Positions 17,777 through 28,217 of a stretch of 64,000 nucleotides of DNA are shown here, one piece after another. How positions within the stretch are numbered: the first letter of the stretch is position 1; the number at the start of each line of letters is the position of its first letter. The DNA comes from Bradyrhizobium sp. SRL28 (GTDB lineage: Bacteria; Pseudomonadota; Alphaproteobacteria; Rhizobiales; Xanthobacteraceae), in NCBI RefSeq assembly GCF_018596315.1, contig NZ_JAHEAG010000001.1, forward strand, positions 372,001 through 436,000, read 5' to 3'. Made by a program: the position numbers and the translations under genes. Below the pieces are notes generated by a model, which was not told the DNA's origin, did no database searches, and worked only from the letters and a program-made list of their open reading frames with translations.

Positions 17777-18660
17777 GCGTCGAGGCCCTCGAACAAGGCT
17801 TTGTCCAGGAGCGCGAAACCGGCGTGTTTGCCCGCGCCGGCGTGCTGCGCCGCCTGGCGCGCGATCGCGTGGCTGCGATAGCCGGGCTGGTGCTTACGGT
17901 GATCGTGTTCGCAGCGCTGTTTGCGCCATGGATATCGCCCTACGATCCCTACTTCACCGACCTCACCAAAGTAATGCGGCCACCCGACGCCGAGCACTGG
18001 TTCGGCACCGACAACACCGGCCGCGACATCTTCAGCCGCGTCATCTACGGCACGCGCAGCACGCTGATGCTGGGGCTGGTCGGCGTGATCGTCGGTGGCT
18101 TCATCGGCGGCGTTCTCGGCATCCTCGCCGCCTACTATCGACGTCTCGACGGCTGGATCATGCGGCTGGTCGACGTGATGCTGGCCTTCCCCGCGATCCT
18201 GATCGGGCTGGCGGTGGCCGCGATCTTCGGCGCCGGGCTGACGGCCGTGGTGATCGCACTCGTCGTCGCCACCGTACCCGACGTCGCGCGGGTGGCGCGA
18301 GGCGCTGCGATCAGCGTGATGGGCCAGGAATTCATGGAAGCCGGCCGCGCCGTCGGCGTGTGCGACCGCGAATTGATCTGGCGCTACCTGACGCTCAACT
18401 GCATTTCGACGATCTTCGTGTTTCTCACCCTGCGCTTCGGCCAGATCATCCTGATCGGCGCGGCGCTCGGCTTCCTCGGCATGGGCGCGCAGCCGCCGAC
18501 CGCCGAACTCGGCATGATGGCGGCGCAAGGCCGCGACTTCCTGTTCATGGCGCCGCACATCGCGACGATCCCGAGCTGTGCCATCTTCGTGATCGTGCTG
18601 GCCGCCAACCTTTTGGGCGACGCATTCCGCGACGTCCTCGATCCGAGGTTACAGACATGA
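17773..18660 (+). CDS. ABC transporter permease, DppC/OppC type, 295 aa
   Basis: Second membrane subunit. The characteristic LAPWISPYDPYF-like segment (FAPWISPYDPYFTDLTKVMRPP) and HWFGTDNTGRDIFSRVIYGTRSTLMLG near residue 75 are standard for DppC. VARVARGAAISVMGQEFMEAGRAVG is the EAA loop that docks on the ATPases. The ATG at 17773 overlaps the preceding stop (ATGA) and its own stop overlaps the binding-protein ATG at 18657. Substrate class (peptides, opines or other) is not resolved. Confidence 0.9.
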   Translation: MSVEALEQGFVQERETGVFARAGVLRRLARDRVAAIAGLVLTVIVFAALFAPWISPYDPYFTDLTKVMRPPDAEHWFGTDNTGRDIFSRVIYGTRSTLMLGLVGVIVGGFIGGVLGILAAYYRRLDGWIMRLVDVMLAFPAILIGLAVAAIFGAGLTAVVIALVVATVPDVARVARGAAISVMGQEFMEAGRAVGVCDRELIWRYLTLNCISTIFVFLTLRFGQIILIGAALGFLGMGAQPPTAELGMMAAQGRDFLFMAPHIATIPSCAIFVIVLAANLLGDAFRDVLDPRLQT

Positions 18661-20225
18661 TCAGGATCGCATTGGGAGTGTGTCTGGCAGTAAGCATTTC
18701 GGGTCCGGCATCGGCCCAGACGCTCAATCTGATGAAGGGCATAGACGCGCCGCATTACGATGCGCAACGCACGACCTGGGGGCCGACCTCCGATATCGTC
18801 AACATGTTCCAGGACACGCTGGTCGCGCTCGACTGGGATGGCCGCACGCCGGTTCCCTATCTCGCCAAATCATGGACGATCAGCGAGGACGGCAGAACCT
18901 ATACCTTCAAGCTGCGCGACGACGTGTCGTTCTGCAGCGGCAAGAAGTTCACCGCCGATGATGTCATCTACAGCTTCAAGCGGCTCAAGGATCCCGCGAT
19001 CAAGGCGCCCTATGCCTGGCGCGCCGGCGACATCAAGGAATTGCGTGCGCCCGACCCCTACACCGTCGAATACGAGTTGAAGGAGCCCTACTCCGAACTG
19101 CTGCTGCAGCTCACCATGTTCACCACCGTGATCCACAACAAGGAGAGCGTGGAGGCGCTGGGCAAGGATTACGGCATCAAGGGCGCCGACGGCACCGGAC
19201 CCTGGTGTTTCGACAGCTGGCAGCCGCGCACCGAGATCGTGCTCAAGCGCCACGACGCATACCGGTGGGGCCCCTCGCTGTACAAGAACAAGGGCCCGGT
19301 GAAGTTCGAAAAGCTAAGCATGAAGATCATGCCCGAGGAGTCCAGCCGTGTCGCAGCGATGATGGCCGGACAGTTCGACATGACCCACCAGTTTCCTCCG
19401 GCATTCATTGCCCAGGCCAAGGCGGCCCCGATGCTGACCGTGACCGCGGCGAAGCCGAACTTCCAGTTGCTCTATTTCGGCTTCAAGACGACGCGTCCGA
19501 TGGTGGAGGACAGGCGGGTGCGAGAGGCGATGAGCATCGCCATCAACCGCGGCGAGATCGCCAAAGCTATCCTGCTCGGCAACGCCGATCCTGCCTTCAC
19601 GATCGTCGATCCCGACGCGCTAGATCACGACGCCGGCACCAAGGGCATCGTGAAGGAGGACATTGAGCGCGCAAAAGCCCTGCTCGACGAAGCCGGCTGG
19701 AAGATGGGCAGCGACGGCGTTCGCGAAAAGGACGGCGTCAAGCTGCAGCCGAAGGTCTACTTCACCCAGGCGGGCAATACGCCGCGGGTGGCCGAGGCGA
19801 TCCAGGGTTACCTGCGCCGCATCGGCGTGCAGTGGCAGCTTCAGCCCTGGGACTCCACCATCGCACCCGCCAAGATGGCCGAACAGGATTACGAAATCTG
19901 GTCGGTGACGGTGCCCTATCTGTCGGCCGGCGACCTCATGAACATCTATTTCGACTCGAAGAACATCCCGACGCCGAACCGGATGAACTGGAAGGACGCC
20001 GAAACCGACGACTGGCTGAAGCAGGGCCGGTCGGCACTGACCGAGGCCGATCGCGCCAAGTACTACGCGCTGGTGCAGCAGAAGGTGATGCGCGAGCACC
20101 TCTGGATACCCGTGCTCAACATCAACATGGACCAGGTGGCCAACAAGAAGATCACCGATGCCAAACCGCACATGATCTACCAGAACACTTTCTACAAAGG
20201 GCTGGACGTGTCGCGGCAGAAATAA
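18657..20225 (+). CDS. Family-5 solute-binding protein, copy 1, 522 aa
   Basis: ATG 18657 overlaps the upstream permease stop. A signal peptide (MIRIALGVCLAVSISGPASAQ) precedes a family-5 extracellular binding protein: [47 protein letters not shown], then RVREAMSIAINRGEIAKAILLG and ERAKALLDEAGW. It captures substrate in the periplasm for the DppBC-type permease. It is followed after 16 bases by a second, closely similar binding protein. A longer open frame starting at 17928 runs through the permease gene in another phase and is not used. Confidence 0.9.
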   Translation: MIRIALGVCLAVSISGPASAQTLNLMKGIDAPHYDAQRTTWGPTSDIVNMFQDTLVALDWDGRTPVPYLAKSWTISEDGRTYTFKLRDDVSFCSGKKFTADDVIYSFKRLKDPAIKAPYAWRAGDIKELRAPDPYTVEYELKEPYSELLLQLTMFTTVIHNKESVEALGKDYGIKGADGTGPWCFDSWQPRTEIVLKRHDAYRWGPSLYKNKGPVKFEKLSMKIMPEESSRVAAMMAGQFDMTHQFPPAFIAQAKAAPMLTVTAAKPNFQLLYFGFKTTRPMVEDRRVREAMSIAINRGEIAKAILLGNADPAFTIVDPDALDHDAGTKGIVKEDIERAKALLDEAGWKMGSDGVREKDGVKLQPKVYFTQAGNTPRVAEAIQGYLRRIGVQWQLQPWDSTIAPAKMAEQDYEIWSVTVPYLSAGDLMNIYFDSKNIPTPNRMNWKDAETDDWLKQGRSALTEADRAKYYALVQQKVMREHLWIPVLNINMDQVANKKITDAKPHMIYQNTFYKGLDVSRQK

Positions 20226-20241
20226 CAAGGGAGAGAACACG

Positions 20242-21812
20242 ATGCGCAGCATTTTGACGGGCGTTGCGGCGCTGCTCGGAGTGGCCGGAATCTACTCGGC
20301 CGCCGAGGCACAGACCTTGCGGGTGATGAAGTCGCTGGACGCGCCGCATTACGACGGCCAGCGCACGACCTGGTCGCCGACGTCAGATATCGTCAACATG
20401 TTCCAGGATACACTGGTCGCGCTCGACTGGGATGGCCAGACTACCATCCCCTATCTCGCCAAGTCATGGACGATCAGCGAGGACGGCAGAACCTATACCT
20501 TCAAGCTGCGTGACGACGTGACGTTCTGCAGCGGCAAGAAGTTCACCGCCGCCGATGTCATCTACAGCTTCAAGCGGCTGAAGGATCCCGAGACCAAGGC
20601 GCCCTACGCCTGGCGCGCCGGCGAAATCAAGGAACTGCGCGCGCCCGATCCTTACACCGTCGAGTACGAGCTCAACGAACCCTACTCCGAACTGCTGCTG
20701 CAGCTCACCATGTACACCAACGCGATCCATAACCAGGAAAGCGTGGAGACGCTCGGCAAGGATTACGGCATCAAGGGAATCGACGGCACCGGGCCGTGGT
20801 GTTTCGAGAGCTGGCAGCCGCGCACGGAAATCGTGCTGAAGCGCCACGACGCCTACAAATGGGGCCCGTCGATGTACAAGAATAAGGGCCCGGTGAAATT
20901 CGACAAGCTCAGCATCAAGATCGTGCCCGAGGATGCCAGCCGCGTCGCCGCCATCATGGGCGGGCAGTTCGACCTCACCCACCAGGTCCCGCTGCAATTC
21001 ATCGCGCAGGTCAAGGCCGCGCCCAACCTGACCGTCCAGGAGGCCCAGCCCAACTTCCAGCTGATGTATTACGGCTACAAGATCACCCGTCCGATGGTAT
21101 CAGACAAGCGCGTGCGCGAGGCGATGAACATCGCGATCAACCGCGCTGACATCGTCAAGGGCGTCATGCTGGGCAACGCCGAACCGGCGCTCACCTTCGT
21201 CGATCCCAAGGCGCTCGACTTCGCCGCAAAGACCAAGGGCGTCATCAAGGAGGATGTCGAACGGGCGAAGCAGCTCCTCGACGAAGCCGGCTGGAAGGTT
21301 GGCAGTGACGGCATCCGCGAGAAGGACGGCGTGAAGCTCGCGCCCCGTGTCCTGTACACGCAGGTGTCCTACTTCCCGCGCGTATCCGAAGCGATCCAGG
21401 GCTATATGCGCAAGATCGGCATCGACTGGAAGATCATAGGCTTCGACTCCACGATTGCGCCAGCCGAGATGGGCAAGCAGGACTACGAACTGTGGACCGT
21501 GACGGTGCCGTATCTGTCGGCGGGCGAGTTGATGAACATCTATTTCAACTCGAAGAATATCCCGACGCCCAACCGCATGAACTGGAAGGACGCCGAGACC
21601 GACGAGTGGCTGCGCGCCGGCCGCGCCGCATTAACCGACGCCGAGCGCACGCTCAACTACGCGCGCGTGCAGGAGAAGGTGATGAGCGAGCATCTGTGGA
21701 TGCCTGTCATGAACGTTGCCATGTACACCACCAGCTCGAAGAAGATGAAGGGTGTCAGGCCGCACATGCTCTATCAGAACACCTTCTACAAGGGACTGGA
21801 TTACTCGTTCTG

Positions 21813-21813
<1 letters not shown>
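20242..21813 (+). CDS. Family-5 solute-binding protein, copy 2, 523 aa
   Basis: A tandem paralogue of the preceding gene. It has its own signal peptide ([24 protein letters not shown]), a GGGAGA ribosome site and near-identical blocks along the whole length, for example [30 protein letters not shown] and [33 protein letters not shown]. Substitutions concentrate in segments such as [29 protein letters not shown], which could alter ligand choice. Its TGA overlaps the next ATG by one base (TGATG). Both copies presumably feed one permease. Confidence 0.9.
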
Positions 21814-22789
<976 letters not shown>

Positions 22790-22793
<4 letters not shown>

Positions 22794-23869
22794 GCGATGC
22801 GCCGGTTCTTCAGGTCAACAGCCTGGTCAAGCATTTTGCAGTCACGCGCGGATTGATCCGCCGCAAGGTGATCGGACTCGTGCGCGCCGTCGAGGATGTG
22901 ACTTTTGAGATCGCCCGCGGCGAGACGCTGGCGCTCGTCGGCGAGTCCGGCTGCGGCAAGTCGACCACGGGACGCCTGATCCTGCGCCTGATGGACCCGA
23001 CGTCAGGCTCGGTGCGCTTCAAGGGCAAGGAAATCGCCAATCTCGACAAGGGCGAGCTGCGCCGGATGCGCCGGCACATGCAGATCATTTTTCAGGACCC
23101 GTACGCCTCGCTCAACCCGCGCATGACCGTGGGCGAAATCCTGGACGAGCCGCTGCGGGTCCACGAGATCGGCGACGCCTCGTCCCGCGCTGCGCGCGGG
23201 CGTGAGCTCCTGGAAATCGTCGGTCTGTCGCCCGAGCATGCCAGGCGCTATCCGCACCAGTTCTCGGGTGGGCAGCGCCAACGCATCGGCATCGCCCGCG
23301 CACTCGCCGTCAATCCCGACCTGATCGTTTGCGACGAGCCGGTGTCGGCGCTGGATGTTTCGATCCAGGCGCAGATCGTCAACCTCCTGCAGAATCTGCA
23401 GCAGCGCTTCGGCCTCTCCTATCTGTTCATTGCCCATGATCTTGCCGTGGTGAAGCACATCAGCGACCGCGTCGCGGTGATGTATTTGGGCAAGCTGGTC
23501 GAGATATCAGACAAGAAGACGCTCTACGACCGCCCGCTGCACCCCTACACCCAGGCGCTGCTGGCGGCGATCCCCAAGCCCGATCCCGCCTTGCGCACCA
23601 AGCGCGTGATGCTGCAGGGCGACGTGCCTAGCCCGTTCAGACCGCCGACCGGATGCCGCTTCCATACCCGCTGCCCGCATGCGCAGCCGCGTTGCTCGGC
23701 CGAGGAGCCAAAGCTGCGCGAGGCAGCGCCCGGTCATCGTGTGGCCTGTCATTTCTTCGAGACGTTACCCATTCCCACCATCCTCGCCCGCGCAGGCATG
23801 GCGAACGGCAAATTCGCCGAGCGGCTGGCGGCGTTCGAGGCGGCCAAGCAGGCGCGAGTGCCGGTCTGA
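22790..23869 (+). CDS. ABC transporter ATPase, DppF/OppF type, 359 aa
   Basis: Second ATPase: Walker [12 protein letters not shown], signature [16 protein letters not shown], Walker [13 protein letters not shown], switch histidine in FIAHDLAVV, and the C-terminal [14 protein letters not shown] segment. The ATG at 22790 overlaps the previous TGA (ATGA). It ends the six-gene operon and is convergent with uxuA, leaving only 6 bases between the stops, so transcription from both sides probably collides or shares a terminator that I do not see. Confidence 0.92.
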
Positions 23870-23875
23870 ACGGGA

Positions 23876-25069
23876 TCAGCCGGTGTGCTCGATGGCGCGG
23901 ATCGCCCCGCGCAGTTCGGCGAGCCCGCGCAGCCGGCCGATCGCGGTATAGCCGGGATTGGTGCGCTTGGTTTCCGCGAGATCGTCGAGCATGCGATGGC
24001 CGTGATCCGGCCGGAACACGATCTGGTCGTTCGATGAACGCTTGTGGTTCTCGGCAAGCAGCGCCTTCAAGACCGCGATCATGTCGACATCGCCGTCGAG
24101 ATGGTCGGACTCGAAGAACGACAGACCGTCGCCTTCCCGCTTGGTCGCACGCAGATGGGCAAAGCCGATCCGCGGTGCGAAGCGTTTGGCCATCGCGGGC
24201 AGATCGTTCTCCGCGCGTACGCCGAGCGAGCCGGTGCAGAAGCAGATGCCGTTGGCCTTTGAGGGCACGGCATCGAACAGAGCCTGATAATCTTCCGCCG
24301 AGGATGCAATGCGCGGCAGGCCGAACAGCGGACGCGGCGGATCGTCCGGGTGCAGCGTCAGCGTCACACCGAGGGATTCGGCGACCGGCGTCACGCGCGC
24401 GAGAAATTCGGTAAGATGCTGGCGCAGTACAGCGGAGTCGATGCCGCGGTACTGCTGCAAGCGGTCGCGGAACTGCGGGATCGTCAGCGGATCGGTCGTG
24501 GAGCCCGGCAGCGCGCTGGCAATGTTGGTGACGAGGACATCGATATCGGCCTGCGTCATCCGCGAATGGACCTCCTTGGCGCGACGCCGCGCAGCCTCGG
24601 AGTATTCGGCGGGTGCCTCCGGCCGCTGCAGGATATGCAGGTCGAATGCCGCGAACCGTTCCTGATCGAAACGCATCGCCTTGGCGCCGTTCGGCAGTTC
24701 CCATTCGAGATCGGTGCGGCACCAGTCCACGACCGGCATGAAATTGTAGCAGATGATCTTGATGCCGGCTGAAGCCACTGCCTCGAGGCTCGCGATCCAG
24801 GCCTCGATCGAGCGGGTCGCGCCGCCGCCGAGCCGCTTGACGTCATCGGGGATCGGAATCGATTCCACCACCGACCATGTCAGCGGCGAACGGCTGGGCT
24901 GACCGTTCTCGATCAGGTTCTTGCGCTCCTCGACGGCCGCGCGCGTCCAGGCCTCACCGATCGGCACCTGATGCAGCGCGGTTACCACGTCGGTCGCGCC
25001 GGCCTGGCGGATATCGTCGAGCGATACGGGATCATTGGGCCCGTACCACCGCCATCCCTGCAGCATCAT
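23876..25069 (-). CDS. uxuA: D-mannonate dehydratase UxuA, 397 aa
   Basis: TIM-barrel mannonate dehydratase: GWRWYGPNDPVSLDDIRQAGATDVVTALHQVPIGEAW at the N-terminus, then YNFMPVVDWCRTDLEWELPNGAKAMRF, LTLHPDDPPRPLFGLPRI, ICFCTGSLGVRAENDLP and VFRPDHGHRMLDD, which supply the Mn-binding Cys/His/Asp residues. It converts D-mannonate to 2-keto-3-deoxygluconate. It is the last gene of the minus-strand run from gntR and lies 28 bp after the dehydrogenase gene. Its partner uxuB is divergent at the other end of the operon. No KDG kinase is in the window. Confidence 0.95.
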   Translation of the reverse strand: MMLQGWRWYGPNDPVSLDDIRQAGATDVVTALHQVPIGEAWTRAAVEERKNLIENGQPSRSPLTWSVVESIPIPDDVKRLGGGATRSIEAWIASLEAVASAGIKIICYNFMPVVDWCRTDLEWELPNGAKAMRFDQERFAAFDLHILQRPEAPAEYSEAARRRAKEVHSRMTQADIDVLVTNIASALPGSTTDPLTIPQFRDRLQQYRGIDSAVLRQHLTEFLARVTPVAESLGVTLTLHPDDPPRPLFGLPRIASSAEDYQALFDAVPSKANGICFCTGSLGVRAENDLPAMAKRFAPRIGFAHLRATKREGDGLSFFESDHLDGDVDMIAVLKALLAENHKRSSNDQIVFRPDHGHRMLDDLAETKRTNPGYTAIGRLRGLAELRGAIRAIEHTG

Positions 25070-25097
25070 GGGCGATCTCCTGAAATCTGAATTACAC

Positions 25098-26144
25098 TCA
25101 AGCCGTCAGCACGACCTTGACGCTCTGCGAGCGGTCGAGCGCCAACCGCACCGCGTCGGGCGCGACCGATAGCGGCCGTTGCGCCGTTACCAGCGAAAGC
25201 ACATCCACGCTGCCATCGGCGATCAGCTCGACCGCGGTGAAGAATTCCGTCCCGAAGCGGAACGAGCCGCAGAGATCGATCTCCTTGGCCATGACAGCAT
25301 TCGCCGGCACCGGGATCTGCCCACCCGGCAGGTTGCCGACCTGAACCACGACGCCGCCGCGCCTCACGACGCCGATGGCGCTTGCCAAGCCTGCCGCCGT
25401 TCCCGAGACTTCGAACGCCACATCGAACGGCTGCGCCGTGGCTTGCGCCTTCAGCGCCTCCTCGCCGCCGGAGATATCGACGACCTGGTTGGCGCCGAGC
25501 CTTGTCGCGAAGGCCAGTGGCGCCGCCGCGATGTCGACGACGGTGGTCTCCGCGATCCCTGCGCGCTGGGCCGCCAGCATGGTCAGCAACCCGATGGGAC
25601 CGGCGCCGAACACCACGGCGCGCTTGCCCGCCACGTCGCCGGCGCGGGCGACCGCATGCAGGCACACCGCCAGCGGTTCGGCGAGCGCCGCCGCCTGATA
25701 CGTGACGTGGTCGGGAATCTTCACGCACTGCGCCGGAACGGCGTCGAAGTAGGACGCAAAGCCGCCCTGCATATGCGGGGTCTTCGAGGCCGAGCCCATG
25801 AAGAAGATGTTTTCGCAGAGATTGGGCCGGTTCTCGCGGCACGGCTTGCAGTGGCCGCACCAACGCGACGGATTGACGGCGACACGGTCGCCGACCTTCA
25901 CGCCGGGCGCGGAGCCAGCGATCTCGACCACCTCGCCCGCGATCTCGTGGCCAAGCACGAGCGGCGAGGTCACGACGAAATCGCCGGTGCGGGCATGGCG
26001 ATAGTAATGCATGTCGGAGCCGCAGATGCCGCCGGCGCCGAAACGGATGCGCACCATGCCCGACGCCAAGGGATCGAGCGGTCGCTCGACCATGCGCAGA
26101 TCTTCCGGGCCGAACAGCGTTGCGGCCAAAGCCATCGATGTCAT
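25098..26144 (-). CDS. Zinc-dependent hexonate 5-dehydrogenase (L-idonate/L-gulonate type), 348 aa
   Basis: A zinc MDR: catalytic-zinc region GAGGICGSDMHYYRHARTGDF and LGHEIAGEV, structural-zinc cysteines in CGHCKPCRENRPNLC, and Rossmann motif VFGAGPIGLLTMLAAQ. Overall it resembles L-idonate 5-dehydrogenase. ATG 26144 overlaps the dctM stop as ATGA, which settles the start. Oxidation at C5 of L-gulonate gives D-fructuronate, the UxuB substrate. The lack of a uronate isomerase in the cluster therefore makes an L-gulonate or L-idonate role attractive, but substrate choice between these is inference. Confidence 0.85.
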   Translation of the reverse strand: MTSMALAATLFGPEDLRMVERPLDPLASGMVRIRFGAGGICGSDMHYYRHARTGDFVVTSPLVLGHEIAGEVVEIAGSAPGVKVGDRVAVNPSRWCGHCKPCRENRPNLCENIFFMGSASKTPHMQGGFASYFDAVPAQCVKIPDHVTYQAAALAEPLAVCLHAVARAGDVAGKRAVVFGAGPIGLLTMLAAQRAGIAETTVVDIAAAPLAFATRLGANQVVDISGGEEALKAQATAQPFDVAFEVSGTAAGLASAIGVVRRGGVVVQVGNLPGGQIPVPANAVMAKEIDLCGSFRFGTEFFTAVELIADGSVDVLSLVTAQRPLSVAPDAVRLALDRSQSVKVVLTA

Positions 26145-27547
26145 TTTGAGAGTCCCATGTATTTCGGTAGCCAGAGCGTCAGCTCCGGGATGTAGGTGAT
26201 GGCGACGAGCGCCACCAGAAGCGGCACCAGCCATGGCAGGATCGCCATGGTCGTTCGCTCGACGGAAAGCTTCGCCACGCGCGCAAGCACGAACAGCACC
26301 ATGCCGAGCGGCGGATGCAGCAGGCCGATCATCAGGTTCAGCGTCATGATCAGGCCGAAATGAATGGGGTCGATGCCCAGTTTCAGAACGATCGGCAGCA
26401 GGATCGGCACCAGAATGGTGATCGCCGCGATGGTATCGATGAAGCAGCCGACGAACAGGATCAGGATGTTCGCCAGCAGCAGGAATACCCACTTGTTCTG
26501 GGTGATCCCGAGCATCACGTCGGTGAGCGTCTGCGCCGCCTGCGACACCGTCAGCAGCCACGCAAAGATCGAGGCCGCGGTCACAATGAACAGCACCGAG
26601 GCCGTGGTCTCGATGGTGTCGAACGTCGCCTTGGCCACCGTCTGCAGCGTCATCGAGCGATAACGTACCAGCCCGAGGAACAGCGACCAGATCACGGCGG
26701 CGACCGCAGCTTCGGTCGGCGTGAACCAGCCGAGCGTCATGCCGCCGATCAGGATCACGGGTGCCATCAGCGCCATCACGGCGGAGAAATCGAAATACCA
26801 GTCGAGCGCCAGCAGCGCCACGAGACCGATGCCGACCGCCATGTTCACCGAGAGCCCGCCGACGACCAGCAACCAGACCACCAGCGGGAACGCCAGGACG
26901 ATGAAGATCTCGAGAGCGGCCGAACCGATCTGCGGCCAGGAGAACGGCGCGTCGCTACCCCAGCCGTTCTTGTGGGCAAAATAGGCCACCGTCGCCATCA
27001 TGGCCAAAGTCATGACCACGCCGGGGATCAGGCCGCCGAGAAACAGCGCGCCGATCGAGACGTTCGCCATCATGCCGTAGATCACGAACGGCAACGACGG
27101 CGGAATAATCGGGCCGAGCGTGGCGGACGCCGCCGTCACGCCGACGGCGAACTCGGTCGAGTAGCCGTGGTCCTTCATCGCCTTGATTTCGATGGTGCCG
27201 AGGCCTGCAGCATCGGCGATCGCCGTGCCGGACATGCCGGAAAAGATCACGGAGCCGACGATATTGACGTGGCCGAGGCCGCCGCGCATCCAGCCTACCA
27301 GCGCCACCGCGAATTTGTAGATACGGCCCGTCACGCCCGCGATGTTCATGAGATTGCCGGCCAGAATGAAGAACGGCACCGCGAGCAGCGGAAAGCTCTC
27401 GACGCCGGCGATCATGCGCTGCGCCAGCGTCACATCAGGCGTGATGCCGGTGACGAGAATATACACCAGCGACGACACCGCCATGGCCAGCGCGACCGGC
27501 AGGCCGACCAGCATCAGCAGCAGAAATCCCCCAAGCAGCAGCAGCAT
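26141..27547 (-). CDS. dctM: TRAP transporter large permease DctM, 468 aa
   Basis: Twelve or so hydrophobic helices with TRAP-M hallmarks: LLLGGFLLLMLVGLPVALAMAVSSLVYIL, LLAVPFFILAGNLMN, GHVNIVGSVIFSGMSGTAIADAAGLGTIEIKAM and TVAYFAHKNGWG. I use ATG 27547, just after GGGTAGGGCG; the upstream in-frame stretch is arginine-rich and overlaps dctQ. It forms the sodium-coupled channel with DctQ and takes acid sugar delivered by DctP. It is five bases downstream of dctQ and overlaps the dehydrogenase gene. Confidence 0.92.
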   Translation of the reverse strand: MLLLLGGFLLLMLVGLPVALAMAVSSLVYILVTGITPDVTLAQRMIAGVESFPLLAVPFFILAGNLMNIAGVTGRIYKFAVALVGWMRGGLGHVNIVGSVIFSGMSGTAIADAAGLGTIEIKAMKDHGYSTEFAVGVTAASATLGPIIPPSLPFVIYGMMANVSIGALFLGGLIPGVVMTLAMMATVAYFAHKNGWGSDAPFSWPQIGSAALEIFIVLAFPLVVWLLVVGGLSVNMAVGIGLVALLALDWYFDFSAVMALMAPVILIGGMTLGWFTPTEAAVAAVIWSLFLGLVRYRSMTLQTVAKATFDTIETTASVLFIVTAASIFAWLLTVSQAAQTLTDVMLGITQNKWVFLLLANILILFVGCFIDTIAAITILVPILLPIVLKLGIDPIHFGLIMTLNLMIGLLHPPLGMVLFVLARVAKLSVERTTMAILPWLVPLLVALVAITYIPELTLWLPKYMGLSK

Positions 27548-27551
27548 CGCC

Positions 27552-28124
27552 CTACCCTTCCGTTCCGTCGAAGGCGCCGGGGCGCTCCAGAATCGAGTAG
27601 CCGCGGCGCCAGTTCTCGACCGCGATCTGGATCGAGCGTGCAAACATCAGCGCGAAGCCGAGCAGCACGGCGTAATAAACAAATCCCTTTTGAAACTTGA
27701 TCGTGGTCATCCGCTCGTCGCCGATGATCTGGATGAACTGCCAGACCAGCGTGATCGCATAGCCGAAGAACGCGATCCGGATCAGATCGATCACGGTCGA
27801 AAGCGCGCGCGCCGGCAAATGCGGCAAGTAACGAAACAGCAGATCGACCTGGATGTGCCGCGACAGCCGCACGCACATCGCCGAGCCTATGAAGACCACG
27901 CCGATCAGGCAGTAGGTCGCGATCTCCTCGGTCCAGGCATAGCTGTCGTTGAGCACATAGCGGGTGAAGAACTGCAGGAAGACCGACAGCGCCATGATCC
28001 AGAAGATCACCAGCGCCAGCCAGTCCTCGGGCGCATATCCGCTGAGATCGGCGCCCTTGGGGACCTCGTCCTCGAAGGTATGGGCGATCTCGTCCGCCGT
28101 GATCTGCTTGTGCACTTCAACCAT
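27552..28124 (-). CDS. dctQ: TRAP transporter small permease DctQ, 190 aa
   Basis: A four-helix membrane protein of TRAP-Q length: WLALVIFWIMALSVFLQFFTRYVLNDSYAWTEEIATYCLIGVVFIGSAMCVRLSRHIQVDLLF. The W-x-EE motif after the first helix pair is typical. The N-terminal 35 residues are cytosolic and acidic, somewhat longer than in minimal members. It sits between dctP and dctM on the same strand, with a strong stem-loop in the dctP-dctQ gap. Confidence 0.88.
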   Translation of the reverse strand: MVEVHKQITADEIAHTFEDEVPKGADLSGYAPEDWLALVIFWIMALSVFLQFFTRYVLNDSYAWTEEIATYCLIGVVFIGSAMCVRLSRHIQVDLLFRYLPHLPARALSTVIDLIRIAFFGYAITLVWQFIQIIGDERMTTIKFQKGFVYYAVLLGFALMFARSIQIAVENWRRGYSILERPGAFDGTEG

Positions 28125-28165
28125 CGACTTGCGCCCTCTCCCGAGCTGGCCTTCAGGACGCCTCG

Positions 28166-28200
28166 CCGTGCTTGCCGTGAAAAAATCGCGGCAAGCACGG
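28166..28200 (-). promoter_or_regulatory. Intercistronic stem-loop between dctP and dctQ
   Basis: A perfect 12-bp inverted repeat, CCGTGCTTGCCG (28166-28177) and CGGCAAGCACGG (28189-28200), flanks an 11-base A-rich loop in the 93-bp gap. It lies after the dctP stop (28218) and before the dctQ start (28124). On the transcribed minus strand the stem has no strong T-tract after it. It is more likely a partial attenuator or a 3' mRNA-protecting hairpin that keeps binding-protein mRNA in excess than a full terminator. Confidence 0.65.
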
Positions 28201-28217
28201 ACGAAGGCCTTAGGCGA

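Noticed and set aside
17928..20225. A 765-codon frame covering DppC and the first binding protein
   Set aside because: Its first 240 codons are out of phase with the evident DppC protein; only the part from 18657 with a signal peptide is real.
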